Shown here: piece after piece, positions 51,273 to 59,749 of the stretch
Numbering within the stretch: the stretch's first letter is position 1
How the letters are laid out: every line of letters starts with the position of its first letter
From: Halorubrum aquaticum
GTDB taxonomy: Archaea > Halobacteriota > Halobacteria > Halobacteriales > Haloferacaceae
NCBI RefSeq assembly: GCF_900113615.1
Contig: NZ_FOPZ01000009.1
Span: forward strand, 1-64,000
Length of the DNA stretch: 64,000 nucleotides
Reading direction: 5' to 3'
Notes under the pieces: generated by a model
The model's database searches: none
What the model was told of the DNA's origin: nothing
Seen by the model: the letters and a program-made list of their open reading frames with translations, nothing else
Program-made: the position numbers and the translations under genes

Positions 51273-52982
51273 TCAGAAGTGTCGTTCGACGATCCGCTCG
51301 CCCGTCCGGGCCGCGAGCGCTTGTCCCGTGTTCGTCGGGTTCGCGCCGCCGACGCCGTTCGCGAGAACGGAGTGATCGGCGACGAAGAGCCGGTCGACGT
51401 CGTACGCCTCACACGCCTCGTCGACGACCTTCCCCATCCGCATCGTGCTGTGGACGTGAAGCGCGGTCGGCGGGGAGTCCGAACGGTGGACGTGGGACGC
51501 CCCGGCCTCCCGCAGGACGTCGGCGGCGATCCGCGCGAGTTCGTCGCGGCGCCGTCGGTCGCCCTCGCTGGGCTCGTAGTTGACGACGGGGATCGGCCCG
51601 TGCTCGTCGGCGACCCCCGGAGCGACCGTGACCCCGTTCCGTTGATGCGGGCGGTCGTCGCTCACGACGAGTATCTGTAACATCCGGCGGTGATCGGAGA
51701 GCAGTCGTTTGAGGTCTCCCCCGGCCAGCCGTCCCATCGTGTCCCACGGCGCGTCCGCGGGATCGTTTTGGAAGGCGAACCCCGACGCGCTCGCGCCGAA
51801 CCCGAGGATCGCGCCGATGCCGGGCGCGGTGCCGACCGTCTGGAGCATCCCCACGCCCGGGTAGTCGAACCGGGCGGCGATGTCCTGGCCCTCGTGTTGG
51901 TCGACCGTCGGCTTCCCGATCGTCTCCTCGAGGTCGTCGGGGTCCCACAGCCCCATCACGTTGTCGCCGAAGTGGATCGTCAACCCGCGCCCGACCCAGT
52001 CGTTCGCGGGGAGGTCGGCGTTGAGCCAGAGCCGCGGCGTCTCGATGGCTCCCGCCGCCAACACCACCACCTCCGCCTCCACTCGCTCCACCGATCCCGA
52101 CCACGTGTCACGGAACTCCACTCCCGTCGCCGTCGGCGTGTCGCCTCGGGGAGTCTCGGTCAGCACGTCGGTGACGAAGGCGTTGGGCCGGACCGTCACG
52201 TTGTCGGTCCGCAACGCCGCCGGCACGAAGCTCACGTTGCTCGCTCGTTTGGCCTTCTCCTCGAAGGGCGCGCCTCGCGGGTGCGGGTTTCCGGCGATGT
52301 TGCCGAGCGCGAGGGAATCACCCTCAACGTCGGGGTACGTGAAGTCTCCGTCGTAGTCGGCGTCCACGTGGAGCTTCCCGTCGGGCTGTTTGATCGCGTT
52401 CGGCTGCGGGCGGTATCCCGGCTCGGTGACGTTCAGGTCCTCGATCAGGTCCCATCCCGCCGCCTCCGCCCCGCGGAAGAAGAGCTCCTCCTTGGCGGTG
52501 ACGGGTGCCGGCGTCACCTCGCACATCTCCTCGACCTCCCGGTAGTAGGGGAGCAGATCGGCGTACTCGATCGGCCAGTGGCCCTGCTCGTCGATCGACG
52601 CCGGATAGGCACGCGGGTGGCATCCGGTGTAGTGGAGGGTGGTGCCGCCGACGCCGGCACACTGGAGGATGGCGCCGTCGCCCGGGAACTTCCGGAACCA
52701 GAACCCTCGCTCGTGGTCGGCCGGGCCGAACACGAGGTTGGTGATCATCTCGAACTCGCGGGTGGTGAACTGCTCGTCGAGGAGGTCGCCGCTCAGGTCC
52801 TCGACGCTCGAGGAGGCCTCCCCGCCCGGCTCCTCGTGCGGGTTCGGCCACTGTTCGTTGCCGTGGAACGGCCCCGCCTCCAGAACCAGCACGGACAGGC
52901 CTGCCTCCGCGAGCTTCCACGCCGTCACCGGTCCGTCTCCGCCCGCCCCGACGACGATGGCGTCGTAGCTGTCCTCGACCAT
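51273..52982 (-). CDS. GMC family oxidoreductase
   Basis: A 569-residue flavoprotein: FAD-binding YDAIVVGAGGDGPVTAWKLA, then GVGGTTLHYTGCHPRAYPAS (GMC signature region), EVVVLAAGAIETPRLWLNAD, and the C-terminal LHVHSTMRMG...VADHSVLANGVGGANPTNTGQALA with the catalytic His/Asn block. It lacks a signal peptide. This is the gluconate/2-keto-gluconate dehydrogenase-type branch that works with a small gluconate 2-dehydrogenase subunit 3. That gene lies immediately upstream with a 6-base gap. It oxidises sugars or alcohols; substrate unknown. Confidence 0.93.
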   Translation of the reverse strand: MVEDSYDAIVVGAGGDGPVTAWKLAEAGLSVLVLEAGPFHGNEQWPNPHEEPGGEASSSVEDLSGDLLDEQFTTREFEMITNLVFGPADHERGFWFRKFPGDGAILQCAGVGGTTLHYTGCHPRAYPASIDEQGHWPIEYADLLPYYREVEEMCEVTPAPVTAKEELFFRGAEAAGWDLIEDLNVTEPGYRPQPNAIKQPDGKLHVDADYDGDFTYPDVEGDSLALGNIAGNPHPRGAPFEEKAKRASNVSFVPAALRTDNVTVRPNAFVTDVLTETPRGDTPTATGVEFRDTWSGSVERVEAEVVVLAAGAIETPRLWLNADLPANDWVGRGLTIHFGDNVMGLWDPDDLEETIGKPTVDQHEGQDIAARFDYPGVGMLQTVGTAPGIGAILGFGASASGFAFQNDPADAPWDTMGRLAGGDLKRLLSDHRRMLQILVVSDDRPHQRNGVTVAPGVADEHGPIPVVNYEPSEGDRRRRDELARIAADVLREAGASHVHRSDSPPTALHVHSTMRMGKVVDEACEAYDVDRLFVADHSVLANGVGGANPTNTGQALAARTGERIVERHF

Positions 52983-52988
52983 CCGTTC

Positions 52989-53885
52989 TCACCCCGACTC
53001 CACGGGGAACGGCTCCTCGTAGCCGCCCGTGTCGTAGTCGTTCTCGCGGAACGACCCCGACTCACGGCGGATCCGGACCCCGGTCGTTTCGTCGATCGTC
53101 GTCCACGCGTCGCCGTCACCCAACGGGCCGTCGTCCGTGCCGACGTAGCCGCGCAGCGCGGCGTAGCCGTTCGCGAACCCCGGGAAGCCGGTCTGTCGCC
53201 AGCTCTGGACCGCGTCCGGGTCGTTCGGGTGGTTCCGCCGGCTCGGCGGCTCGGTGAAGTCGTCGTATCCCTGCCACTCGCTGTAGTAGATCATCTCCAT
53301 GAAACCGACCACCAGCTGCCCGACGAGACCGGCGTCCAGTTCGAGGAGGTCGTGGTCGGTCGGCGAGAACTCGACCTCGAACTCGTCGAGGATGGCGATG
53401 GCGCGCAGCCGGTCGCGCCGGGAGAGCTTCGCGAACGGGCCGACCGCGCTTTCGGTCTTCGCCGCCGACGGATCGTCCGGACCGAGCAGCGACAGCGCGC
53501 GGTCGAGGCTCGGCTCCTCCTCGTTGTCCCCGCGCTCCAGCAGCGTCAGCGCCGCCGTGTCGAGGACGTGGGCGATCGGGTCAGCGATCGGCATGTTGCC
53601 CTGGGGGCCGAGGTGGGGAAGCCCGAACTGGAAGCCGTCGTCCACGTAGGTGATGGCGAACTCGTCGAGGTCGACCGCCAGCCCGCCGGCGACGTGTTCC
53701 GGGCCGAGTTCCTCCGCGAGCGCCGGCGTCTCCGGGACGACCGCGTCGGCGATGGCCCGGAACGTCACCCGCGTGTGCGGGTCGACGTCGGGACCGATCC
53801 CCGCGAACTCGAGGAGCAGCCCCCAGGTCGACGCCACGCTCCGCCACGTGGTGGTCACCCACTCATCAATGCGACTAGTTACCAT
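52989..53885 (-). CDS. Gluconate 2-dehydrogenase subunit 3 family protein
   Basis: This 298-residue protein opens with a short helix (RIDEWVTTTWRSVASTWGLL), then RVTFRAIADAVVPETPALAE, the conserved start of gluconate dehydrogenase subunit 3. FMEMIYYSEWQGYDDF and QTGFPGFANGYAALRGYVG follow. Unlike most bacterial relatives it shows no twin-arginine signal, so the complex with the GMC subunit may stay cytosolic. It lies 6 bases upstream of the GMC gene, ensuring stoichiometric expression. Role: small, probably assembly or electron-transfer subunit. Confidence 0.88.
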   Translation of the reverse strand: MVTSRIDEWVTTTWRSVASTWGLLLEFAGIGPDVDPHTRVTFRAIADAVVPETPALAEELGPEHVAGGLAVDLDEFAITYVDDGFQFGLPHLGPQGNMPIADPIAHVLDTAALTLLERGDNEEEPSLDRALSLLGPDDPSAAKTESAVGPFAKLSRRDRLRAIAILDEFEVEFSPTDHDLLELDAGLVGQLVVGFMEMIYYSEWQGYDDFTEPPSRRNHPNDPDAVQSWRQTGFPGFANGYAALRGYVGTDDGPLGDGDAWTTIDETTGVRIRRESGSFRENDYDTGGYEEPFPVESG

Positions 53886-54012
53886 GGTGCCGGATCGGAC
53901 GACCGAGTGAAAAAGTTTTATCCCGATGACATCCCCGGGCGACGGCTGCCACGGGCAGCGGCGAGCGTTCCGAAACCGGCCGTCAACGGCGATCGCCGCG
54001 ATCCACCAAAAT

Positions 54013-54020
54013 CTATATTA
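54013..54020 (+). promoter_or_regulatory. TATA-like element before the small membrane protein at 54063
   Basis: CTATATTA lies about 45 bases before ATG 54063 but only a few bases before the other in-frame ATG (54024). A transcript starting about 25 bases downstream of it would exclude 54024, supporting 54063. Confidence 0.5.
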
Positions 54021-54062
54021 TTGATGGACCAACAGTTGTGTGTGGAGAGGTATCACGGAACG

Positions 54063-54371
54063 ATGAGCTTTCTGCTGGACCCCCCATCCCTCGTGGGCAT
54101 CGGCGTCCTGCTCGACCGCTACGTCGGATCGCCGGTCCGCCGCGCCCGGTTGGCGGCGGGCGTCGTGCTCGTGTTCCTCACCACGAGCACGCTGTTGTAC
54201 CTCGACGTCCTCCCCTGGTGGTTCACCGACGAGGACGGCCCCGAGTGGATGCTGAATTCGGGGCTGGACACGGATCTGACCAGGGGACCGGGGACGGACG
54301 TGCTCGCCGTCATCATGTTCGCCGCCTATCCGCTCTGGATGAAGCTGGGGCTCGACCTCTGCGACGACTGA
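54063..54371 (+). CDS. Small hypothetical protein with two hydrophobic segments
   Basis: A 102-residue protein, MSFLLDPPSLVGIGVLLDRY, with one clear membrane helix (AAGVVLVFLTTSTLLYLDVL) and a second hydrophobic part (GTDVLAVIMFAAYPLWMKLG). The polar middle (WFTDEDGPEWMLNSGLDTDL) would face one side of the membrane. I do not recognise a characterised family; similar short proteins occur in haloarchaea. ATG 54024 would add 13 residues, but the TATA-like element argues for 54063. Function unknown. Confidence 0.6.
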   Translation: MSFLLDPPSLVGIGVLLDRYVGSPVRRARLAAGVVLVFLTTSTLLYLDVLPWWFTDEDGPEWMLNSGLDTDLTRGPGTDVLAVIMFAAYPLWMKLGLDLCDD

Positions 54372-54770
54372 CGCCGTCGCTCCCGGATCGCCGCTCGGAT
54401 CCGACCGTGTGGTTCGCACGGCCCCGAAGCGTCGTCCCTGCGCACGAACCGTCCGTCCACCGAGCAACGATCACGCCATCATATTACACGGACAAAATCA
54501 AACGTGACGGGAGAGCGGGACCTCCGCGGACGGCCGGTCCCGATCGGCGGAGGGGATCCGTCCCGCTGACGGATGACGGATCGATCGAAGAACGTCCTCA
54601 CAGCGGTTGAAGCGGCGGTTTCCGCTCGAAACGTGTTTGACATCCGGAATTAAATAGTTCGATGACTATTGCCAACTATGCGCATTCGACGACCGACCGG
54701 CGGGTCCACGAACCGCACGCCGTCCGTCCGTCCGGCTCCGACCGTACTCGCGTCGTTCGCCGTCGGGTAG
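54372..54770. other. Intergenic stretch without a recognised gene
   Basis: About 400 bases between two small hypothetical genes. No open frame here has haloarchaeal coding character. It holds AT-rich islands (ATTACACGGACAAAATC near 54484 and GGAATTAAATAGTTC near 54646-54660). The latter resembles a promoter and may drive the gene at 54771 with a leader of about 100 bases. An in-frame TAG immediately precedes that gene's ATG. Confidence 0.5.
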
Positions 54771-55256
54771 ATGACGGGGATCAACCTCTGGGACGTCGTC
54801 AACGTCCCGTTCGACGCGGTTCGGAACGCGTACCGTCAGCTGCGGAAGGCGCTTTTCACGGCGTCGCGGCCGTCCGGGGAGTATCTCGTCGTCGACCGGT
54901 CCGTCGCGGAGCTCGAACGAGAGCTCGGCGCGTTCAGCTTTGCGCCCAACTGGGAGTTCTCCTACTACGAGCGCGGCGAGGTCCTGAACCTCGCCCGCGT
55001 GGTGTACGAGGAACGGACGGTCGACGGGACGAGCTATCGCTGGTGGCAGACGCACCTCCGCGGCTGGCGCGGCGAGGACGGACGGATCGAACTCCACGGT
55101 CACTGGGAGCTCGAACCGACCGAGAACGGGAACGACCACATCGACGGCGTCGGCTTCGATTTCGACCGCGGGATGGCAACGCTACGGTCGTTCCTCGACG
55201 AGGCCGGGATCGAGTACGAGGCGGCGACGATCGACACGGAGGGTTCCGAGGGTTGA
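54771..55256 (+). CDS. Hypothetical protein (161 aa), cytosolic
   Basis: An acidic soluble protein, MTGINLWDVVNVPFDAVRNA, with predicted strands and aromatic residues in the middle (SFAPNWEFSYYERGEVLNLA, YRWWQTHLRGWRGEDGRIEL, HGHWELEPTENGNDHIDGVG). A terminal helix (GMATLRSFLDEAGIEYEAA) closes it. The WW and HGHWE stretches suggest a lipocalin- or DUF-like beta-barrel, but I cannot name a family. The start is fixed by an in-frame TAG just before the ATG. No operon partner. Confidence 0.65.
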   Translation: MTGINLWDVVNVPFDAVRNAYRQLRKALFTASRPSGEYLVVDRSVAELERELGAFSFAPNWEFSYYERGEVLNLARVVYEERTVDGTSYRWWQTHLRGWRGEDGRIELHGHWELEPTENGNDHIDGVGFDFDRGMATLRSFLDEAGIEYEAATIDTEGSEG

Positions 55257-55501
55257 CGGCCGACCGATCGGGTGATCGATCGAGTGACCGTTCGACCGCG
55301 AACGGGCTCCCGGACGGCGTCACGCCGTGGACGACCGCAGGAGTCGTTTCCGGAACGCACACCCCGCGACGAGTGTAAGCCCCACGCCGAGCGCGCCCGT
55401 CAACGCAGCGACTCGACCGAGTCGTGTGCGGCCACGTCGAACTCGACCGTCGCCGCGACCGACCGCTAACGCCTTGTGACAGCAGCACACAGTCACGGGG
55501 C

Positions 55502-56686
55502 ATGGACGAGAACGGCACCGACGTCGCCGGCTCCGCGACCGACCCGCTCGCCGACGAGGACGTCTACCGCGTGCTCGGGCCGGACGGGCGGCCGCTCCCG
55601 GACGCGACCGTTCCGGACCTCTCGGACGACCGGTTCCGCGGGATCTACCGCGACATGGTCACCACCCGGCGGTTCGACGAGCGCGCCGTCAGCCTCCAAC
55701 GACAGGGGCGAATGGGAACGTACGCCCCCTGTGCCGGACAGGAGGGATCGGCGGTCGGGTCGACCCACGCGCTCGCAGAACGCGATCTGATCAGCTACCA
55801 GTACCGCGAGCACGGGGCGGTCGTCGCTCGCGACCTCCTCGCGGAGTACCTCCCGTACTGGATGGGTCACGAGTCCGGGACGGCGGCGATCGCCGAGGGC
55901 AACGTGTTCCCGCTCAACATCGGGATCGCGGCGCACCTGCCGCACGCGGTGGGGGCCTCGTGGGCGTTCGACCTCCGCGGGGAGGACCGCGTGGTGGCGT
56001 GTCACTTCGGCGACGGCGCGACGAGCGAGGGCGACTTCCACGAGGCGATGAACTTCGCCGGCGTCTTCGACACGCCCACCCTGTTCTGTTGTCACAACAA
56101 CGGCTGGGCGATCTCGGTCCCGCGCGAGCGCCAGACCGCGAGCGCGACGCTCGCCGCGAAGGCGACGGCCTACGGCTTCGAGGGAGTCCGCGTCGACGGG
56201 ATGGACCCGCTCGCGAGCTACGCGGTCACGCGGGAGGCGGCCGAGCGCGCTCGCGGTGACGGATCCGGGCGAGACGCGGGCGCGAGCAAGGGAGAGGAGG
56301 GGAATTCCGACGATCCGCCGACCCGTCCGGTCCTCGTCGAGTTCGTCGAGTACCGGTACGGCGCGCACACGACCGCCGACGACCCCACCGCCTACCGCGA
56401 CGACGACGCGGTCGACCCCTGGCGGGCGATCGACCCGATCGACCGGATGGAGACGTTCCTCCGGGAGACGGCCCGGATCGACGACGAGGGCGTCGCGGCG
56501 GCCCACGACCGCGCCGACGACCTGGTCGCCGAGGCGATAGACGCCGCCGAGGCGGTCGAGCCCGACCCTGCCGCGATGTTCGACCACACGTACGCCGACA
56601 TGCCGCCCGAGCTCCGCCGGCAGCGCGACGAACTGCTCGCGGCGGTCGAGGAACACGGCGAGGAGGCGTTCGACCTCGGCGAGTGA
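55502..56686 (+). CDS. Thiamine-pyrophosphate 2-oxoacid dehydrogenase E1 component, alpha subunit
   Basis: A 394-residue E1-alpha of the pyruvate/branched-chain family: FDERAVSLQRQGRMGTYAPC, AEGNVFPLNIGIAAHLPHAV, and the TPP motif HFGDGATSEGDFHEAMNFAGVFDTPTLFCCHNNGWAIS (GDG...NN). PRERQTASATLAAKATAYGF follows. A Gly/Asp/Glu-rich insert (about residues 255-275) sits before VLVEFVEYRYGAHTTADDPT, which may be a halophilic loop. No E1-beta, E2 or E3 gene is adjacent, so the partner is encoded elsewhere. It decarboxylates a 2-oxoacid. Confidence 0.92.
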   Translation: MDENGTDVAGSATDPLADEDVYRVLGPDGRPLPDATVPDLSDDRFRGIYRDMVTTRRFDERAVSLQRQGRMGTYAPCAGQEGSAVGSTHALAERDLISYQYREHGAVVARDLLAEYLPYWMGHESGTAAIAEGNVFPLNIGIAAHLPHAVGASWAFDLRGEDRVVACHFGDGATSEGDFHEAMNFAGVFDTPTLFCCHNNGWAISVPRERQTASATLAAKATAYGFEGVRVDGMDPLASYAVTREAAERARGDGSGRDAGASKGEEGNSDDPPTRPVLVEFVEYRYGAHTTADDPTAYRDDDAVDPWRAIDPIDRMETFLRETARIDDEGVAAAHDRADDLVAEAIDAAEAVEPDPAAMFDHTYADMPPELRRQRDELLAAVEEHGEEAFDLGE

Positions 56687-56941
56687 TCGCGGATACTTCC
56701 GTTAGACTGGATAGGTGATGAAACACCCGGAAGAACTCGCTTGCGTGTCGAGCGAAGCGGATCTACTCGGATACTACCGAGTTTGTGGAATCCGACTGAC
56801 TGGTGACGTTCGTAATTCTACAGGGGTAGGTTCTCACGTACTACCCGTTCGGCCGCGGATTCACCGAAGGTCTGGAGAGGACACGCAGGAGCGTCGTCGG
56901 CTCGGAGTTCTGCGTCGCCGCCGCGCGGCGCGTCGGCGACG
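56687..56941. other. Intergenic stretch with a perfect short hairpin; possible gene relic
   Basis: About 255 bases between E1-alpha and the flippase. ACTCGG-ATACTA-CCGAGT at 56765-56782 is a perfect 6-base stem. The 3' portion, read on the minus strand (about 56820-56940), looks like the tail of a broken gene, but no family can be named. The surrounding solitary flippase makes an insertion or deletion scar plausible. Confidence 0.4.
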
Positions 56942-58450
56942 CTAGCTCTGTACTTCAGCAGCGATGTGCCGGATGTCCCGTTTGATGCCCCAACTGAACA
57001 ACTCGTCGAGCAACAGCACCGAGACCGTGTACACGACGGCTCCAATCGGCACCGTCAGGACCAGTTCGACCAGTGGGGAGACGTCAACGAGGCCGTGCGC
57101 GTACCAGAGACTCCCGAACATAACCGCCGACCCGATCGCCGGGTAGACGTACTCGTGGAAGATCTCGAGGGGGTGGGCCTCGATGAGCGTCGAGACGGCA
57201 TAGACGTCGAGCGGGAACATCGGGAAGAGGTAGACGCCGATGACGGCAGTCGCCGTCCCCGCGAGACCCCACTGTGCCGTCGCCGGCCAGATGACGACCG
57301 CGAGACAGACGATACGGACCACGTCGAGTTTCATGTTGTAGTCGGGACGATTGAGTGCGTTGAATACGCCGCCGAAGTGCCGCGTTATCGCGTGGAGGAG
57401 CCCGAACACCGACAGCAACTGGAGCGGGAGGATCATCGGCGTCCACTTTTCACCGAGCGCGACCGGCACGAACGACGGCGCGATGAGCGCCATCCCTGCC
57501 GAGACGGGAAAGGCGACCACTGCGACCAGTCGGGTCGTTCCCAGCAACGCGTCTCTGAGCGCCGTGGCGTCGTCCTGTAGCTTCGAGAACGCCGGGAAGG
57601 TGACCGTCGTAATCACCTGCGTAAACTGGGTCGCGGGCATATCGGCGATCCGGTGGGCGTACTGGTAGAAGCCGACCGCCGTCGCGGACAGGAACCAGCC
57701 CACGAACACGTCATCGCCCTCGCTGTGGATGAACTGCGTGATGGACGCCCCCGTGATCCACTTCCCGTAGTCGACGAGCTCCGACAGGGCCGCTCGGTCT
57801 ACCGACGGCCACGGGCGGTAGTCGTGAAGGGCGTACGACAGCACTACCTTCGACGCGTTCACGCTGATGAACGCGACGACGAGCGCCCACACCGTCGGAC
57901 TGACGATCGCGTACCCGATGCCGACGCCACATCGGACGAAGCTACTGGTCGTCTGGTAGACGAACTCCTTGTGGAAGTCGAGGTCCTTTCGGAAGTAGAC
58001 GACGGCGGGGTTCTGTAGCCCGTATATCAGCGGCGAGACGCCGATGACGCGAATAACGGCCGTCAACTCCGAGTTCGCCTCGCCGAAGAACCGCGCGATG
58101 AACGGCGCTGTGAGGAACAGCGCGACGACGATCAGTACTCCCCGGCCGATCTCCAGCATCCACGCGGTGTTCAGATACTCGTCGACGTCCTCCGCTTTCT
58201 GTTGGACGAGCGCGGTGCTTATGCCGATGTTACTGAACTTCTTGATCGCGCTCAGCGTCAACAGCGCGATACCGAGGATGCCGAAGTCGCGCGGGGAGAG
58301 CAACCGCGCGAGAACGAGAAGCATCACGAGATACGAGCCCTGACTGAGGACGCGGATCACGGTCATCCAGACGCCGCCTTTCGCGGCCTGTTGGACGACG
58401 GACCCCTTCGGAACCAGTGTCTCGACGAGTTCTCGAAGCCGGTCCTTCAT
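56942..58450 (-). CDS. Lipopolysaccharide-type oligosaccharide flippase (Wzx/RfbX family)
   Basis: A 502-residue polytopic protein: GGVWMTVIRVLSQGSYLVML, LARLLSPRDFGILGIALLTL, GISTALVQQKAEDVDEYLNT (family signature of the WzxC/lipopolysaccharide exporter branch), EGDDVFVGWFLSATAVGFYQ and NALNRPDYNMKLDVVRIVCL. About 14 helices. I chose ATG 58450 (MKDRLRELVE); the frame extends to 58555 without coding character. It moves lipid-linked saccharides to the outer face. No glycosyltransferases are adjacent, which is unusual for this branch. Confidence 0.88.
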   Translation of the reverse strand: MKDRLRELVETLVPKGSVVQQAAKGGVWMTVIRVLSQGSYLVMLLVLARLLSPRDFGILGIALLTLSAIKKFSNIGISTALVQQKAEDVDEYLNTAWMLEIGRGVLIVVALFLTAPFIARFFGEANSELTAVIRVIGVSPLIYGLQNPAVVYFRKDLDFHKEFVYQTTSSFVRCGVGIGYAIVSPTVWALVVAFISVNASKVVLSYALHDYRPWPSVDRAALSELVDYGKWITGASITQFIHSEGDDVFVGWFLSATAVGFYQYAHRIADMPATQFTQVITTVTFPAFSKLQDDATALRDALLGTTRLVAVVAFPVSAGMALIAPSFVPVALGEKWTPMILPLQLLSVFGLLHAITRHFGGVFNALNRPDYNMKLDVVRIVCLAVVIWPATAQWGLAGTATAVIGVYLFPMFPLDVYAVSTLIEAHPLEIFHEYVYPAIGSAVMFGSLWYAHGLVDVSPLVELVLTVPIGAVVYTVSVLLLDELFSWGIKRDIRHIAAEVQS

Positions 58451-58987
58451 CGCCGTCGGAAACCCTCTCCACTTCGAGTGGCGTTCGTACACTCCCGTTC
58501 CATATGGGAAGTACGTCGAAGCGAGAGTATTGGTATGTATGTTATAACAGACCATAAACAGGTCCTACTCGGTGCTGTGCGGGAGCGACGGGGCGCTGTC
58601 GTTGCTCGCGGCCGAGTAGAGGTGCTCCCGCGACGTGACTCCGGCTCGCCGACGATGAAAACACACCACGCGGTGACTCCGTCGCGGTATGAACCGTATA
58701 CTCGAGGCCGTAGGCGACGCCGTCGTTACATGGGTCGTTTAGGAGAGCGGAGTGGACACGCCCCCGAGGAGGAGATCGACGCCGGCAGACCGTTCTTCGA
58801 TCAACTGCTCGGGGAGCGGACCGCGATGACGGAACCGGTCCATCACACGGGAGCGCCTCGAGCGGGTACGTCGATCGCTTCGTGAACATCCCGTATCGAG
58901 CGACTGCGGTGCGGAAAGCGGTCGACCGCCGAGGGTCTCGACGGAGCCAGCGCGGGGTTTTTGCCCGCCGGCCTCCCGGTAGCGGAC
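58451..58987. other. Intergenic stretch without a recognised gene
   Basis: About 540 bases between the divergent flippase and RNase-H-fold genes. Open frames on either strand lack plausible composition. An AT-rich island (GTATGTATGTTATAACAG, about 58532-58550) probably holds the flippase promoter on the minus strand. The remaining sequence shows nothing I can support, though its length suggests a decayed gene. Confidence 0.45.
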
Positions 58988-59749
58988 ATGCGCATCGAGA
59001 ACAGCTTCATTCCGGTCGAGGGGGTCGGCGAGACCACGGAGCGCCGGCTCTGGCAGCGAGGCGTCCGGACATGGGACGAGTTCGACCCCGCCGTCGACGT
59101 CGCGGGCGTCGGCTCGACCACGGCGGAACGGATCGAGTCGTTCATCGCCGAGGCCCGGGCCCGCCTCGACGACGGCGACGCCGCGTACTTCGACCGACGG
59201 TTTCCGAGCGGCGAGCGCTGGCGGCTCTACGAGGACTTCCGGGAGGAGACCTGCTTCTTCGACATCGAGACCACCGGCCTCGACGAGCACCGCGACCGGG
59301 TCACGACGGTCAGCTTCCACCAGGGCGGGGAGACGACGACGCTGGTGGCGGGCCGGGACCTCACCGCCGACCGCCTCCGCGAGCGGTTCCGCGAGGCCGA
59401 CCTGCTGGCGACGTTCAACGGCGCGCGCTTCGACGTGCCGTTCCTCGAGACCTCCTTCGGGATCGAGGTCGACACGCCCCACCTCGATCTCATGTACCCG
59501 TGTAAGCGGATCGGGCTCTCGGGCGGGCTGAAACCCATCGAGAAGGAGATCGGAATCGACCGCGACCGCCCGGACCTGTCGGGTCGGGACGCGGTCAGGC
59601 TCTGGCGCGAGTACGAGCGCGGCGACGACGACGCCCTCGAGACGCTGGTGTCGTACAACCGCGAGGACACGGAGAACCTGCGGACGCTCGCGGAGGCGGT
59701 CTGTGAGTCGCTCCATCGGGACGTGTTCGCGCCGGCGGTCGAGAAGTAG
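58988..59749 (+). CDS. RNase-H-fold (YprB/DEDD-type) nuclease with helix-hairpin-helix N-terminus
   Basis: The 253-residue protein has an N-terminal helix-hairpin-helix-like part (MRIENSFIPVEGVGETTERR, VDVAGVGSTTAERIESFIAE). A DEDD exonuclease-like domain follows: CFFDIETTGLD (DxE), LLATFNGARFDVPFL (middle Asp), LDLMYPCKRIGLSGGLKPIE, and VSYNREDTENLRTLAEAV (YNxxDxxN). All four acidic positions are visible. This is the YprB-type predicted exonuclease of archaea and Firmicutes; substrate unknown. ATG 58988 is used; the frame runs further upstream without support. Confidence 0.9.
   Translation: MRIENSFIPVEGVGETTERRLWQRGVRTWDEFDPAVDVAGVGSTTAERIESFIAEARARLDDGDAAYFDRRFPSGERWRLYEDFREETCFFDIETTGLDEHRDRVTTVSFHQGGETTTLVAGRDLTADRLRERFREADLLATFNGARFDVPFLETSFGIEVDTPHLDLMYPCKRIGLSGGLKPIEKEIGIDRDRPDLSGRDAVRLWREYERGDDDALETLVSYNREDTENLRTLAEAVCESLHRDVFAPAVEK

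Noticed and set aside
51690-54023. Long plus-strand open frame across the GMC and subunit-3 genes
   Set aside because: Only its last about 100 codons (from 54063) look like a protein; the rest is antisense to two well-supported genes.
56818-57045. Possible transposase remnant downstream of the flippase
   Set aside because: The short C-terminal-like string could not be tied to any transposase family by eye, so it is mentioned only as possible debris.
58202-58889. Open frames in the gap upstream of the flippase
   Set aside because: Neither strand gives a plausible haloarchaeal protein; they overlap the flippase or promoter region and have no motifs.
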